Shown in pieces: positions 38,390 through 49,443 of a stretch of DNA of 64,000 nt; the stretch's first letter is position 1; the number at the start of each line of letters is the position of its first letter. Below the pieces are notes generated by a model, which was not told the origin of the DNA, did no database searches, and saw only the letters and a list, made by a program, of their open reading frames with translations. The position numbers and the translations under genes were made by a program. Source of the stretch: Paraburkholderia graminis C4D1M (GTDB lineage: Bacteria; Pseudomonadota; Gammaproteobacteria; Burkholderiales; Burkholderiaceae); NCBI RefSeq assembly GCF_000172415.1, contig NZ_ABLD01000002.1, positions 1 through 64,000 on the forward strand, written 5' to 3'.

Positions 38390-39748
38390 TCACGCCTCCA
38401 CCATCGTGAACGCCGGCTTCACCTGCTCGCGCGGCAACAGCACCGACTGAACGGCAACCACTTCACGCGCCGACTTCGTCACGCCGCCGCCGCCGGCCGG
38501 ACCATTCGTGTACAGCGTCTCGACTTCATTGCCGATCCGCACGGCCTGCGCGAGCGATGCAGTGCGTCCGGTCACGCGCGCCCGCACTTCGTACGGCTCG
38601 CCGGAACCAGCCGCGAGCGTTTCACCGTGCAACGCATTCACGCCGATCAGATCGAAGCGCAATTCATGCGTCTGCACGCCGGTCAACGCAAGCCGCTCGC
38701 GCACGATGTCGAGCGCGAGGCGAGCACGCGCGAGCGCACCCGGACCCGCATACGAAATCTGCCCCTCGCCGATGAAACCGTCGAAATAAGCCACCGACAC
38801 TTTCAACGTATCGGTGCGCGGCGCGCCGTTGCCGCCGCTCACTCGCACGCGGTCTGGGCCTTCCTGTTCGATATGCACGGCCGAAAAGTCCGCGACCACG
38901 TCCGGTTGCAAATAGCGCTGCGGGTCGTGAATCTCGTATAGCAACTGCTCCTTGCAGGTCGCCTCGTTCACGCGTCCGCCCGCTCGCGTGAGCTTCGTGA
39001 TGACCACGGCGCCGTCCGCCCCGACTTCGGCGATGGGAAAGCCGAGTCTCGCGAGCGCAGGCACGTCCTTGAAGCCTGGGTCAGCGAAGTAGCCGCCGGT
39101 GATCTGGCCCGCGCACTCGAGCAGATGGCCGATCACCGTCGCCTGCCCGAGCGTCGGCCAGTCGTCCATGCGCCAGCCGAATTCGTGGATCAGCGGTGCG
39201 ACGAATAGCGATGGATCGGCCACGCGTCCGGTCAGAACGATCTGCGCGCCGGCCGCCAGCGCGTCGACGATCGCGCCAGCGCCGAGATAGGCGTTCGCCG
39301 AGACAAGCCGCGTGTCGTAGTCCGCGACGCGCTCGCCGGATTCCTCGAAGCGGTAGTCGCCGCTGCGCACGGCGTCGAGCACATCGTCGCCCGTGATCGC
39401 TGCAATACGGATGCCGCCGAGGCCGAGCGAGCGCGCGATTTCGGCCGTCTTGCGCGCCGCCGCGAGCGGATTGGCCGCGCCCATGTTCGAGACGATGCGC
39501 ACGCCATTGCGCGACGCCGCGGGCAACACCGCGTGCATGCGCGTTTCGAGCAATGGGTCGTAGCCGAGTTCGGGATCTTTGCTGCGCGCCTGTTGCGCGA
39601 TAGCGATGGTCCGTTCGGCGAGACATTCGAACACGAGGTAATCGAGCGCGCCATGCTCCGCGAGTTCGACTGCGGGCTCGATGCGATCGCCCGAATAACC
39701 GGCGCCCGCGCCGATCCGGACAACGCGTTCATGCTGAGTGACTGTCAT
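38390..39748 (-). CDS. Acyclic terpene utilization AtuA family protein (DUF1446)
   Basis: 452 aa. VVRIGAGAGYSGDRIEPAVELAEHG is the family N-terminal signature, followed by GALDYLVFECLAERTIA, NMGAANPLAAARKTAEIARSLG and ANAYLGAGAIVDALAAGAQIVLTGRVADPSLF. AtuA is required for citronellol/geraniol use in Pseudomonas, but many family members sit in unrelated operons and the reaction is not established. Here it lies behind a CitMHS carboxylate transporter, so an organic acid substrate is more likely than a terpene. The upstream frame to 39883 overlaps the transporter and is not used. Confidence 0.85.
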   Translation of the reverse strand: MTVTQHERVVRIGAGAGYSGDRIEPAVELAEHGALDYLVFECLAERTIAIAQQARSKDPELGYDPLLETRMHAVLPAASRNGVRIVSNMGAANPLAAARKTAEIARSLGLGGIRIAAITGDDVLDAVRSGDYRFEESGERVADYDTRLVSANAYLGAGAIVDALAAGAQIVLTGRVADPSLFVAPLIHEFGWRMDDWPTLGQATVIGHLLECAGQITGGYFADPGFKDVPALARLGFPIAEVGADGAVVITKLTRAGGRVNEATCKEQLLYEIHDPQRYLQPDVVADFSAVHIEQEGPDRVRVSGGNGAPRTDTLKVSVAYFDGFIGEGQISYAGPGALARARLALDIVRERLALTGVQTHELRFDLIGVNALHGETLAAGSGEPYEVRARVTGRTASLAQAVRIGNEVETLYTNGPAGGGGVTKSAREVVAVQSVLLPREQVKPAFTMVEA

Positions 39749-39774
39749 GCTGCTCACACCTGTTTGCGTCAAGC

Positions 39775-41079
39775 TCACAATGAGAATATCCCCAGCGCAA
39801 CGCACGCAATCGTCATCACGATGCTCGCGCCGAACAACAAGGGGAACGTGAATCGCTGATGGTCGGCGAGATCGATGCCGCACAAGCCGACAACGAGAAA
39901 CGTCGCGGGCGTCAACGGGCTCACCGGAAAGCCCGTCGTCATCTGTCCGAGCAGCGCGGCCTGGCCGACCTGAACGGCGGGCACGCCGAGCTGCCCCGCC
40001 ACTTCGGCGATGACCGGCAGCACCCCGAAGTAAAACGAGTCGGGATCGAACAGCATGCTAAGCGGCATCGACAGAAGGCCGAGCGCGACCGGGATGTGGC
40101 TTGCCATCGCGGGCGGAACAAAGCCGACCGCGGCTTGCGCCATTGCCTTCAACATGCCGCTGCCCTGCATGACGCCGGTGAACACGCCGGCCGCGAGCAG
40201 AATGCCGGCCATCATCAACGCGGCGCGCGCGTGTGCGTCGATCCGTTTGCGCTGCATGTCGACGTTCGGGTAGTTGACCATCAACGCGACGCACAGGCCG
40301 ACCATGAACATGATGGCGGGCGGAATTTTTTCGCCCATCACGACCATCGTGCCCAACACGATGAGCGTCAACACAATGTTGAACCAGAAGTTTTTCGGAC
40401 GACGCAAGGCCTGCTCGTCGGCTGTCAATTCGCGCTTTGGCATCGGCACCGAACCGCTTGCGGCGGTGAGACCGAGCCGCTTTTCCTCGCGGCGTCCGAG
40501 CCAGAATGCGACGCCGAATACGAACACGAGGCCGATCGCCTGCACCGGAATCAGCGGATTGAACAGCGATGAGATGGGCAGATGCAATGAAGCGGACGCG
40601 CGGATCATCGGGCCGGTCCACGGCAGAAAGTTGATGCCCGCGGCCATCGACACCGCCGCGGCCAGCACGCGCCGGTCCATCTTCAGACGATCGTAAAGCG
40701 GCAGCATCGCCGGAATGGTGACGAGAAAACAGACCGCGCCGGAGCCGTCGAGATGAATCAGCAGCGCGAGCAGCGTCGTGCCCATCACAATGCGCGTGGG
40801 CCGCGTGCCGACCGCGCGCAGAATGCGGTCGATGATCGGGTCGAGCGTGCCCGCGTCGGTGATGGTGCCGAAATAGAGAATCGCGAACACGAACATGCCG
40901 ACGACGGGCGCAAGGCCCTTCAGTCCGTCGATCACGAACTTGCTCGTTTGAAAACCGAATCCGCCGATCAGCGACGCGGCGATCGGCACGATGATGAGCG
41001 CCACCAGCGGCGACATGCGTTTCGACAGAATGGCGCCGAGCAGCACGACGATGGTGGCCAGCCCCAGGAATGGCAGCAT
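39775..41079 (-). CDS. CitMHS-family carboxylate transporter
   Basis: 434 aa, about 12 helices, citrate-metal:proton symporter family (CitMHS). Motifs include LLIHLDGSGAVCFLVTIPAMLPLYDRLKMDRRVLA, GINFLPWTGPMIRA and the C-terminal LFDPDSFYFGVLPVIAE and GFPVSPLTPATFLVVGL. It probably imports a tri- or dicarboxylate complexed with Mg or Ca. GGAG precedes the ATG. First gene of a three-gene operon with the AtuA-family proteins; LysR gene divergent. Confidence 0.9.
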   Translation of the reverse strand: MLPFLGLATIVVLLGAILSKRMSPLVALIIVPIAASLIGGFGFQTSKFVIDGLKGLAPVVGMFVFAILYFGTITDAGTLDPIIDRILRAVGTRPTRIVMGTTLLALLIHLDGSGAVCFLVTIPAMLPLYDRLKMDRRVLAAAVSMAAGINFLPWTGPMIRASASLHLPISSLFNPLIPVQAIGLVFVFGVAFWLGRREEKRLGLTAASGSVPMPKRELTADEQALRRPKNFWFNIVLTLIVLGTMVVMGEKIPPAIMFMVGLCVALMVNYPNVDMQRKRIDAHARAALMMAGILLAAGVFTGVMQGSGMLKAMAQAAVGFVPPAMASHIPVALGLLSMPLSMLFDPDSFYFGVLPVIAEVAGQLGVPAVQVGQAALLGQMTTGFPVSPLTPATFLVVGLCGIDLADHQRFTFPLLFGASIVMTIACVALGIFSL

Positions 41080-41138
41080 GTGCTTGTCTCCGATGTTGTT
41101 TTTTACTGCAATCCAGCGTAATTTCCATGCAGCGATAA

Positions 41139-41158
41139 ATCAATTGAAATGAATTGAT
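41139..41158. promoter_or_regulatory. Putative LysR operator (inverted repeat)
   Basis: ATCAATT-N6-AATTGAT, a perfect 7-bp inverted repeat 20 bp upstream of the LysR start, in the 99-bp divergent region facing the CitMHS operon. It contains the T-N11-A form of LysR boxes and is markedly AT-rich against the background. Confidence 0.6.
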
Positions 41159-41178
41159 CGCAGCAATTACGGGTTGAT

Positions 41179-42075
41179 ATGGATCTGAACCTCCGGGACA
41201 TTCGCGCCTTTATCGCCGTCGCGCAAACGGGCAGCTTCACGCAGGCGGCCACGCGCCTGCATCTTTCGCAGCCGGCGCTGACGGTGCAAATCCGGCGGCT
41301 CGAGGAAACGCTGGGCTTGCGGCTTTTCGACCGCAACAGCCGCAAGGTGGCGCTGACGCCCACCGGCCGGGACGTGCTGCCGCTTCTGCAGAAGTCGCTG
41401 CACGACATGGAGCATGTGCTGATCGACGCGCGGGCGCTCGGCGACGGCGCGAGCGGCACCGTGCGTATCGCGTGCCTGCCGACGTTCGCGGCGAGCTCGC
41501 TGCCCGAGCTGGTGCAGGCGCTGAAGGAAGCCGTGCCGCGTGTGAGGTTTCAGGTGCGCGATGTCGTCGCGAGCATGGTCAATACGCTGGTGCGCAATGA
41601 GGAGGCTGACATTGGACTGACGGGCGGCGAACTCGACGACGCGAATCTCGAAGTGCTGCATGCGGGCATCGACAGGCTCGTGGTTGTTTGCCCGAAGCGG
41701 CACGCGCTCGCTAAACAGCGGCGCAAGATCACGCTCGCCGACCTTGCCGCGACGCCGCTCGTGCTGACCGCGCAAGGCACGAGCGTGCGGGCGGTTGTCG
41801 ATAGCGCGTTTGCCAATGCGCGTTGCGTGCCGGAGATTGCCTGCGAGCCGACTTACATGATGAGCGCGGTCGCGATGGTTCGCGCGGGTCTCGGCGTGAC
41901 GATACTGCCGGCGTCGGCGCGTGAAGTGCGAGCCGAGCCGGAACTGGTGGCGCGTCCCGTCGACGATCCCGCGTTCACGCGGCCCATTGCGCTCATCAAG
42001 AAGCGTGGCCGAACGTTGCCGCCTGTGACGGAAGCCTTCGTTGCGATGCTGATTGCGAAGCTTGACGCGAAGTGA
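41179..42075 (+). CDS. LysR-family regulator of the CitMHS/AtuA operon
   Basis: 298 aa. Canonical LysR HTH (about 1-60: LRDIRAFIAVAQTGSFTQAATRLHLSQPALTVQIRRLEETLGLRLFDR) and a type 2 periplasmic-binding-like effector domain from about 90 (VRIACLPTFAASSLP). Divergent from the CitMHS gene with a palindromic box between; probably an activator responding to the transported acid. Confidence 0.9.
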   Translation: MDLNLRDIRAFIAVAQTGSFTQAATRLHLSQPALTVQIRRLEETLGLRLFDRNSRKVALTPTGRDVLPLLQKSLHDMEHVLIDARALGDGASGTVRIACLPTFAASSLPELVQALKEAVPRVRFQVRDVVASMVNTLVRNEEADIGLTGGELDDANLEVLHAGIDRLVVVCPKRHALAKQRRKITLADLAATPLVLTAQGTSVRAVVDSAFANARCVPEIACEPTYMMSAVAMVRAGLGVTILPASAREVRAEPELVARPVDDPAFTRPIALIKKRGRTLPPVTEAFVAMLIAKLDAK

Positions 42076-42186
42076 AGCGCGGTCCGGCTAGCTAAATCTC
42101 GTAGGCTTGTTGCTTTGCGTGCCGCGATGCTGGCACGCTGGCGTATCCAGCCGCCAACCCAGTGCAAAAAACCGGAGACAGCCGCG

Positions 42187-43005
42187 ATGACCTCGTCCGC
42201 CGACCCACACGACGACGCTCTCGAACATTTCGAGGCGCACGGCGCGCCGCCGCTGCCGGCGTCGAACGAGTCGGGCTGGATCGAGCACCAGGGCGCGCGC
42301 ATCTGGTACGCGTCTCATGGCAAAGGCGCGCCGGTGATTCTGCTGCACGGCGGCCTGGGCCATAGCGGCAACTGGGGTTATCAGGTGCCGGCCCTGCTCG
42401 ATGCAGGACACCGCGTGATCGTGATCGACAGCCGCGGTCATGGCCGCAGCACGCGCGATGCGCGGCCATACAAATATGAGCTGATGGCTTCCGACGTGCT
42501 CGCGGTCATGGACGCGCTGTCGGTCGAGCGAGCGGCAATCGTCGGCTGGAGCGACGGCGCTTGCGTGGCGATGGTGCTGGGCATGGCGGCGCCCGAGCGC
42601 GTCGCGGGCGTGTTCTTCTTCGGCTGCAATATGGATCCGAGCGGCACGAAGGAATTTGTGGCGACGCCGGTGATCGATCGGTGTTTTAGCCGTCATCGCC
42701 AGGACTATGCGCGGCTATCCGCTACGCCCGACAACTTCGATGCGTTCGTCGCGGCCGTCAGCGAAATGATGAGGACCGAGCCGAACCACGCCGCGCCTGA
42801 TCTCGCTCGTATCCGCGTGCCGGTGCTTATCGTGCAGAGCGAACACGACGAGTTCATCAAGCCGGAGCACGCCGAATATCTCGCGCGCAGCATTCCCGGC
42901 GCGCAATTGCGCGTGCTGCCAGGCGTGAGTCACTTCGCGCCGCTGCAACGGCCCGTGCTGTTTAATGAAGTGATGCTCGGGTTCGTTGCGCGCGTGTGTT
43001 CGTGA
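42187..43005 (+). CDS. Alpha/beta-fold hydrolase
   Basis: 272 aa, cytoplasmic (no signal peptide). Alpha/beta-hydrolase landmarks: VILLHGGLGHSGNWGYQ, VIVIDSRGHGRSTRD, nucleophile elbow GWSDGA (Ser replaced by GWSDG rather than GxSxG, an Asp after the Ser), acid in QSEHDEFI, catalytic His in GVSHFAP. It resembles 3-oxoadipate enol-lactonase-like or epoxide-hydrolase-like enzymes; substrate unknown. The ATG at 42187 has GGAG ten bases upstream. Confidence 0.85.
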   Translation: MTSSADPHDDALEHFEAHGAPPLPASNESGWIEHQGARIWYASHGKGAPVILLHGGLGHSGNWGYQVPALLDAGHRVIVIDSRGHGRSTRDARPYKYELMASDVLAVMDALSVERAAIVGWSDGACVAMVLGMAAPERVAGVFFFGCNMDPSGTKEFVATPVIDRCFSRHRQDYARLSATPDNFDAFVAAVSEMMRTEPNHAAPDLARIRVPVLIVQSEHDEFIKPEHAEYLARSIPGAQLRVLPGVSHFAPLQRPVLFNEVMLGFVARVCS

Positions 43006-43386
43006 AGTTTTCGCGAAGGCCGCGTTCACGACACATACCTGTCCGTATCGCGCAGGCCCCAAATTTCACGATGTGACACGCGCCCTTGCTTCGTAAAAAA
43101 CCGTGGTGCGTGGCACAAATCCGCCATTTCGCAATGCCGCCCCGCGTTGCACATCGCGAAACAAAGCGCGTAAGTGGCTGTTTTTACGCTACATTTTTCC
43201 TTCGAACCAACCATCTAACTCCGGCTTGCGGCCCCGACTGCTGACGTAGACTCTTTTACAAGAGCACGCGGTTCATGCGGTGCAGTGAGTTGGATGGGAC
43301 GAAACGCAATCTGACGACCCCTCGCACTCCCACCCATGACGCCGCCAACGCACCACGGTTTTTTATTGGCAATTGGGAGACGAAAA
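43006..43386. other. Intergenic region before the 75-aa gene
   Basis: 381 bp with no plausible gene. It has an AT-rich stretch (43180-43200) that may contain a promoter for the small gene at 43387. I see no repeat or recognisable RNA element. Confidence 0.3.
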
Positions 43387-43614
43387 ATGAAAGGCTTTCG
43401 CTTTGGATCGGCTCAGGGAGCGTTCTATATTCTGCCCGGCCACGACGGTTGGGAAGCAACCTACGGCAACGACAAGCTCGGCGAGTTCTCGAGCCCGCAA
43501 CAGGCGGCCGACGATCTCGCGCGCGGCTTGACCTGCCCGCATCTGTCGGAAGTCGATACGTCGACGCTGGAAATTCCCGAGAAACTGAGCGACTGGGAAA
43601 TCGTTCACGTTTGA
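43387..43614 (+). CDS. Small hypothetical protein (75 aa)
   Basis: 75 aa: MKGFRFGSAQGAFYILPGHD at the start, then GWEATYGNDKLGEFSSPQQAADDLA and a C-terminal EKLSDWEIVHV. Compact, soluble, probably a small alpha/beta domain. A GGGAG site lies seven bases before the ATG. The pattern 'sample value, then compare GEFSSPQQAADDLA' resembles small Burkholderia proteins of unknown function. Followed by a terminator-like hairpin. Confidence 0.72.
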   Translation: MKGFRFGSAQGAFYILPGHDGWEATYGNDKLGEFSSPQQAADDLARGLTCPHLSEVDTSTLEIPEKLSDWEIVHV

Positions 43615-43654
43615 GGGACCGCATGACGCGCGTCCGCTTGGTGGAGCCAGAAAC

Positions 43655-43682
43655 GACGATGGCGCTCGAGAGCGCCATCGTC
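43655..43682. terminator. Bidirectional hairpin between the 75-aa gene and idh
   Basis: Perfect 12-bp stem GACGATGGCGCT (43655-43666) / AGCGCCATCGTC (43671-43682) with a CGAG tetraloop, between convergent genes; followed by TTGCTT on the plus strand. Confidence 0.65.
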
Positions 43683-43769
43683 TTGCTTACCGCTTACTTT
43701 TGGGCGTGCGTAGGTGCGTCATTAGGTGCGTCGTTAACTACATGCACTCGCCGCACATCGCCCAACACA

Positions 43770-46332
<2,563 letters not shown>

Positions 46333-47382
46333 TTAACAGTCGGCGGAATGTCCGACCGCACCTTCAATCGCACCTTCGACCGCATCGCGCTCGCGGTAGC
46401 TCTGCGCCATCGCGACCACCACTTTGCGCGGTCCTTCGAACGGATCGCGCGCGTGCGCCGTCAGCATGTTGTCGAGCATCAGCACGTCGCCGGTCCGCCA
46501 CGGAAACACGATGCGCTGTTCGTCCAGCACGCCGCGAATCTGCGCGAGGGCGTCCGCTTCGAGCGGCGCGCCGTCGCCGTAATAGACATTGCGCGGCACG
46601 TTCTCGATGCCGACGGAATCGATCAGCGCCTCCTGCATGTCTTCATCGAGCGACGAAAGGTGGAACAGGTTTGCCTGATTGAACCAGACGCGCTCGCCCG
46701 TGCGCGGATGCCGCGCGACCGCCTGGCAGCGCTCGCGCGTGCGCAGAAGCAGTTCGCCGTCTTCGCTGTTGCGCCATTCGCATTCAATGCCGCGAGCGCG
46801 GCACACGCGCTCCACCACGCGCGGATCGTCCGAGCCGAACGCTTGCTGCCACGGCAAGTCGAGCCCTTGTCCGAAGTTGCGCACGTAAAGCAGTTCGCGG
46901 CTCGCAAAGCGCGCGACGAGCGCCGGATCGAGTGCGCGGTAGATCGCGCGGCTATCCGCGATCGGCGTCGCGCCGCCGGAACGGGCGGCGAGCGCGCAGT
47001 GAAACCAGATGCGCAACGGCCATTCGCACGTGTACGATTGTTCGTTATGCAAAGGAATCGAACGATGCGGCGGATATTCCGTCGACGTGTACACCGCCCC
47101 CTCAACCTGGCTGCGCGGCGTGGACGCAAATTCATAACCGATCAGCGGATGCCCGAACGACGCCGCGAAAGCCTGAAACGCGTCGATCGATTCGACCCGG
47201 AAGCCGGTGAAGAGCACGCCGCCCGCGCGCTCGAGGTGTTCATCGACGATTGCATGCAGCAGCGGCGCCGCCTCGTGCAGCGACATAGTGGCGGCGCCCG
47301 CGCGCGGCGAAACGACGGCCGGCAGCCCCGGCTCGATGGAGAGATCCGCGAGCGAGGGCCGCGGCATCGAAAGCATGGTCAT
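46333..47382 (-). CDS. TauD/TfdA-family Fe(II)/2-oxoglutarate dioxygenase
   Basis: 349 aa. Double-stranded beta-helix oxygenase of the TauD/TfdA/SyrP group. Iron ligands: His112 and Glu114 (LHNEQS; the HxD/E motif in its Glu form) and distal His310 (MLTAHARDPF); an Arg near 319 (GPRKVVVA) would bind 2-oxoglutarate. The HxE form and SIPLHNEQSYT resemble SyrP-like aspartyl hydroxylases of siderophore and lipopeptide pathways, but no NRPS is nearby. The ATG at 47382 has GAGG upstream. A Fur-like box lies 91 bp upstream, hinting at iron control. Confidence 0.86.
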   Translation of the reverse strand: MTMLSMPRPSLADLSIEPGLPAVVSPRAGAATMSLHEAAPLLHAIVDEHLERAGGVLFTGFRVESIDAFQAFAASFGHPLIGYEFASTPRSQVEGAVYTSTEYPPHRSIPLHNEQSYTCEWPLRIWFHCALAARSGGATPIADSRAIYRALDPALVARFASRELLYVRNFGQGLDLPWQQAFGSDDPRVVERVCRARGIECEWRNSEDGELLLRTRERCQAVARHPRTGERVWFNQANLFHLSSLDEDMQEALIDSVGIENVPRNVYYGDGAPLEADALAQIRGVLDEQRIVFPWRTGDVLMLDNMLTAHARDPFEGPRKVVVAMAQSYRERDAVEGAIEGAVGHSADC

Positions 47383-47472
47383 ACGAGTCCTCTTGCAGAA
47401 GCGGCGCGCCGGCTGCATCCAGAGCCGCAGACGAGCAACTGCGCCGACGATACGATGACAATCTAACGCAAA

Positions 47473-47487
47473 CGCGAATCATTCTCA
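47473..47487. promoter_or_regulatory. Fur-like box upstream of the dioxygenase gene
   Basis: CGCGAAT-C-ATTCTCA matches 10 of 14 positions of the 7-1-7 Fur consensus TGATAAT-N-ATTATCA, in the 318-bp divergent region 47383-47700 between the dioxygenase and the monooxygenase gene. The rest of that region shows nothing distinctive. Confidence 0.45.
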
Positions 47488-47700
47488 ATAAACATGTGAA
47501 ATAAACTTAAACTCCAACACTCTCGGCTGAAGAGAATGCCGAACAGCGTCGACTTCGCGGCCGAGCTGCCTAGCGGCGGATTCGAATCTGGTACAACTGA
47601 GAACTGCGCGGCGCTTTCGCCGCCTGCCCAAACTACCGTAGCGAGCGGATGCCGCGCGCTGCCGACAAAAAGACCCACTACGTTCTTGCTGGAGTAAGTC

Positions 47701-48009
47701 ATGGCTAATGCCTACCTGCAGGTGATCGCGCATTTCTTCGCCAAGCCCGGCCACGGCGATGCGATCGTCAAGCATCTCGCCGAACTCGCCGAGGCGACCC
47801 GCGCCGAGCCGAAGAATCTCTACTACGAATTTTTCCGCTCGCCGCTCGAGCCCGATCATTTTGTGATCCTCGAGCAGTACAGCGACGCGAACGGCCTCGC
47901 CGAGCATCGCGAGACCGAACATTTTCAGCGTCTTGGCTTCGGCACGATCATTCCGTTGCTCGAGCGGCGCGAGGTGTCGAGCCACATGGTGCCGGGAGAC
48001 GCAGCATGA
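47701..48009 (+). CDS. Antibiotic-biosynthesis-monooxygenase (ABM) domain protein
   Basis: 102 aa. Ferredoxin-like ABM fold: YLQVIAHFFAKPGHGDAIVKHLAELAEATRAEPKNLYYEFFRSPLEPDHFVILEQYSDANGLAEHRETEHF, with the E-x-Y...W/H-x-x-x-E-H pattern typical of YgiN-like quinol monooxygenases. These small dimers oxidise phenolic or quinol substrates without cofactors. GGAG precedes the ATG. Its stop codon overlaps the start of the next gene (ATGA at 48006-48009), so the two are translationally coupled. Confidence 0.87.
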   Translation: MANAYLQVIAHFFAKPGHGDAIVKHLAELAEATRAEPKNLYYEFFRSPLEPDHFVILEQYSDANGLAEHRETEHFQRLGFGTIIPLLERREVSSHMVPGDAA

Positions 48010-49169
48010 CGAACGCATTCCGTTTTCAAACGGTGCCGACGCTCGTCGTCGAATTCGGCGCGGCGCGACGGCTGGGCGCTTTGTTGCGCGCGCAATTTCC
48101 CACGCTTCACACTGTGTGCGTGGTGACCGACGGCTTTCTGCACAAGAGCGGCCTGCTGAAGCCCGCACTCGCGGACCTCGCGGCGCATGGCTGGAATGCG
48201 ACCGTGATCGACGACGTCATCGCCGATCCGCCCGAACATATCGTGCTCGAAGCGACAGCGCGGGCGCGCAGCGCCGGTGCCGAGATCGTGCTGGGGCTGG
48301 GCGGCGGCTCGTCGATGGACGTCGCCAAGCTCATCGCCGTGCTCGCGCCACAGCAGGAGCAGCCGCTCAGCGACATGTATGGCGTGAACAAGGTCACCGT
48401 GTCGCGCTTGCCGCTCGTGCAGATGCCGACGACCGCGGGGACCGGCTCGGAAGTCACGGCTGTGTCGATCGTGACCATCGGCGAGGCGAAGAAGATGGGC
48501 GTGGTTGCCCCGCAGTTGATCGCGGACCTCGCCATTCTCGACGCCGAACTCACGCTCGGGCTTCCGGTGGCGGCAACGGCCGCGACGGGCATCGACGCGA
48601 TGGTTCACGCGATCGAGGCCTACACGTCCGCGCATTTGAAGAACCCCATCTCGGACATGCTCGCGATCAAAGCGCTGGACCTGCTGTCGCGCAACCTGCT
48701 GCCCGCCTGCGAAGACGGCAGCAATCGCGGCGCGCGCGAGGCGATGCTGCTCGGCGCGACCTTCGCCGGACAGGCGTTTGCGAACTCGCCGGTGGCGGCC
48801 GTGCATGCGCTCGCGTATCCGATCGGCGGCATTTATCACGTGCCGCACGGGCTTTCCAACGCGCTCGTGTTGCCGCATGTTTTGCGCTTCAACGCTGAAT
48901 CGGCGGCGACGCTTTATGCGGAACTCGCGGATGTCGTGGTGCCGGGCGTAACGGGCAGCGCTGAAAGCAAGACGAATGCGCTGATCGGAAAGCTCGAGCA
49001 GATGATCGCCGCCACGGCGATTCCGGCCCGATTGCGCGATGTCGGCATCGAGCGCGAAGGCCTTCCGCGGATGGCCAGCGACGCGATGTTGCAAACGCGC
49101 CTGCTCGTGAATAATCCGCGGCCGGTCGCTGAAGAAGACGCGCTGGCGATTTATACCGCTGCGTTTTGA
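48006..49169 (+). CDS. Iron-containing alcohol dehydrogenase (maleylacetate-reductase-like)
   Basis: 387-aa group III (Fe-dependent) dehydrogenase. NAD-binding GGGSSMDVAK (99-108), MPTTAGTGSEV (140-150), metal-ligand region TGIDAMVHAIEAY (Asp197, His201) and GIYHVPHGLSNALVLPHVL, the two further His ligands. Coupled by a 4-bp overlap to the ABM monooxygenase, suggesting a two-step oxidation of an aromatic, quinol or alcohol, but neither substrate nor pathway is defined by the neighbourhood. Confidence 0.9.
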   Translation: MTNAFRFQTVPTLVVEFGAARRLGALLRAQFPTLHTVCVVTDGFLHKSGLLKPALADLAAHGWNATVIDDVIADPPEHIVLEATARARSAGAEIVLGLGGGSSMDVAKLIAVLAPQQEQPLSDMYGVNKVTVSRLPLVQMPTTAGTGSEVTAVSIVTIGEAKKMGVVAPQLIADLAILDAELTLGLPVAATAATGIDAMVHAIEAYTSAHLKNPISDMLAIKALDLLSRNLLPACEDGSNRGAREAMLLGATFAGQAFANSPVAAVHALAYPIGGIYHVPHGLSNALVLPHVLRFNAESAATLYAELADVVVPGVTGSAESKTNALIGKLEQMIAATAIPARLRDVGIEREGLPRMASDAMLQTRLLVNNPRPVAEEDALAIYTAAF

Positions 49170-49409
49170 GGTTGCGTTGGGCTTCGCGGTTTGGCTGTGG
49201 GCTCGCGCGCTTAGCGCTGTAAGTGCGTGCGCGCGCCGTTACGACGGAGCTGGGCGTTACGTAGCGTGCGCGGGAACATCGGCGCGTGGACCTTTGGTTT
49301 TCAGATCGTTTTTGGCATTTAATTCTATGCGTGGCGCCGAAACATTGTTTTGATGCCTCGTTTGTGCGATTTCGCGCCAGGCTCAGCCTATGGCGCGGAG
49401 CTTGCAGAT

Positions 49410-49442
49410 ATGTCCCCGTCAATAGTCGTTCAACGGGGACAT
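49410..49442 (+). promoter_or_regulatory. Hairpin sequestering the RBS of the Gly-X-Y lipoprotein
   Basis: ATGTCCCCGT (49410-49419) pairs perfectly with ACGGGGACAT (49433-49442) across a 13-nt loop. The 3' arm contains the GGGGA ribosome-binding site (49435-49439) and ends one base before the ATG at 49444, so the folded leader would block translation. It could be an RNA thermometer, a protein-binding operator, or both. Confidence 0.65.
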
Positions 49443-49443
49443 C

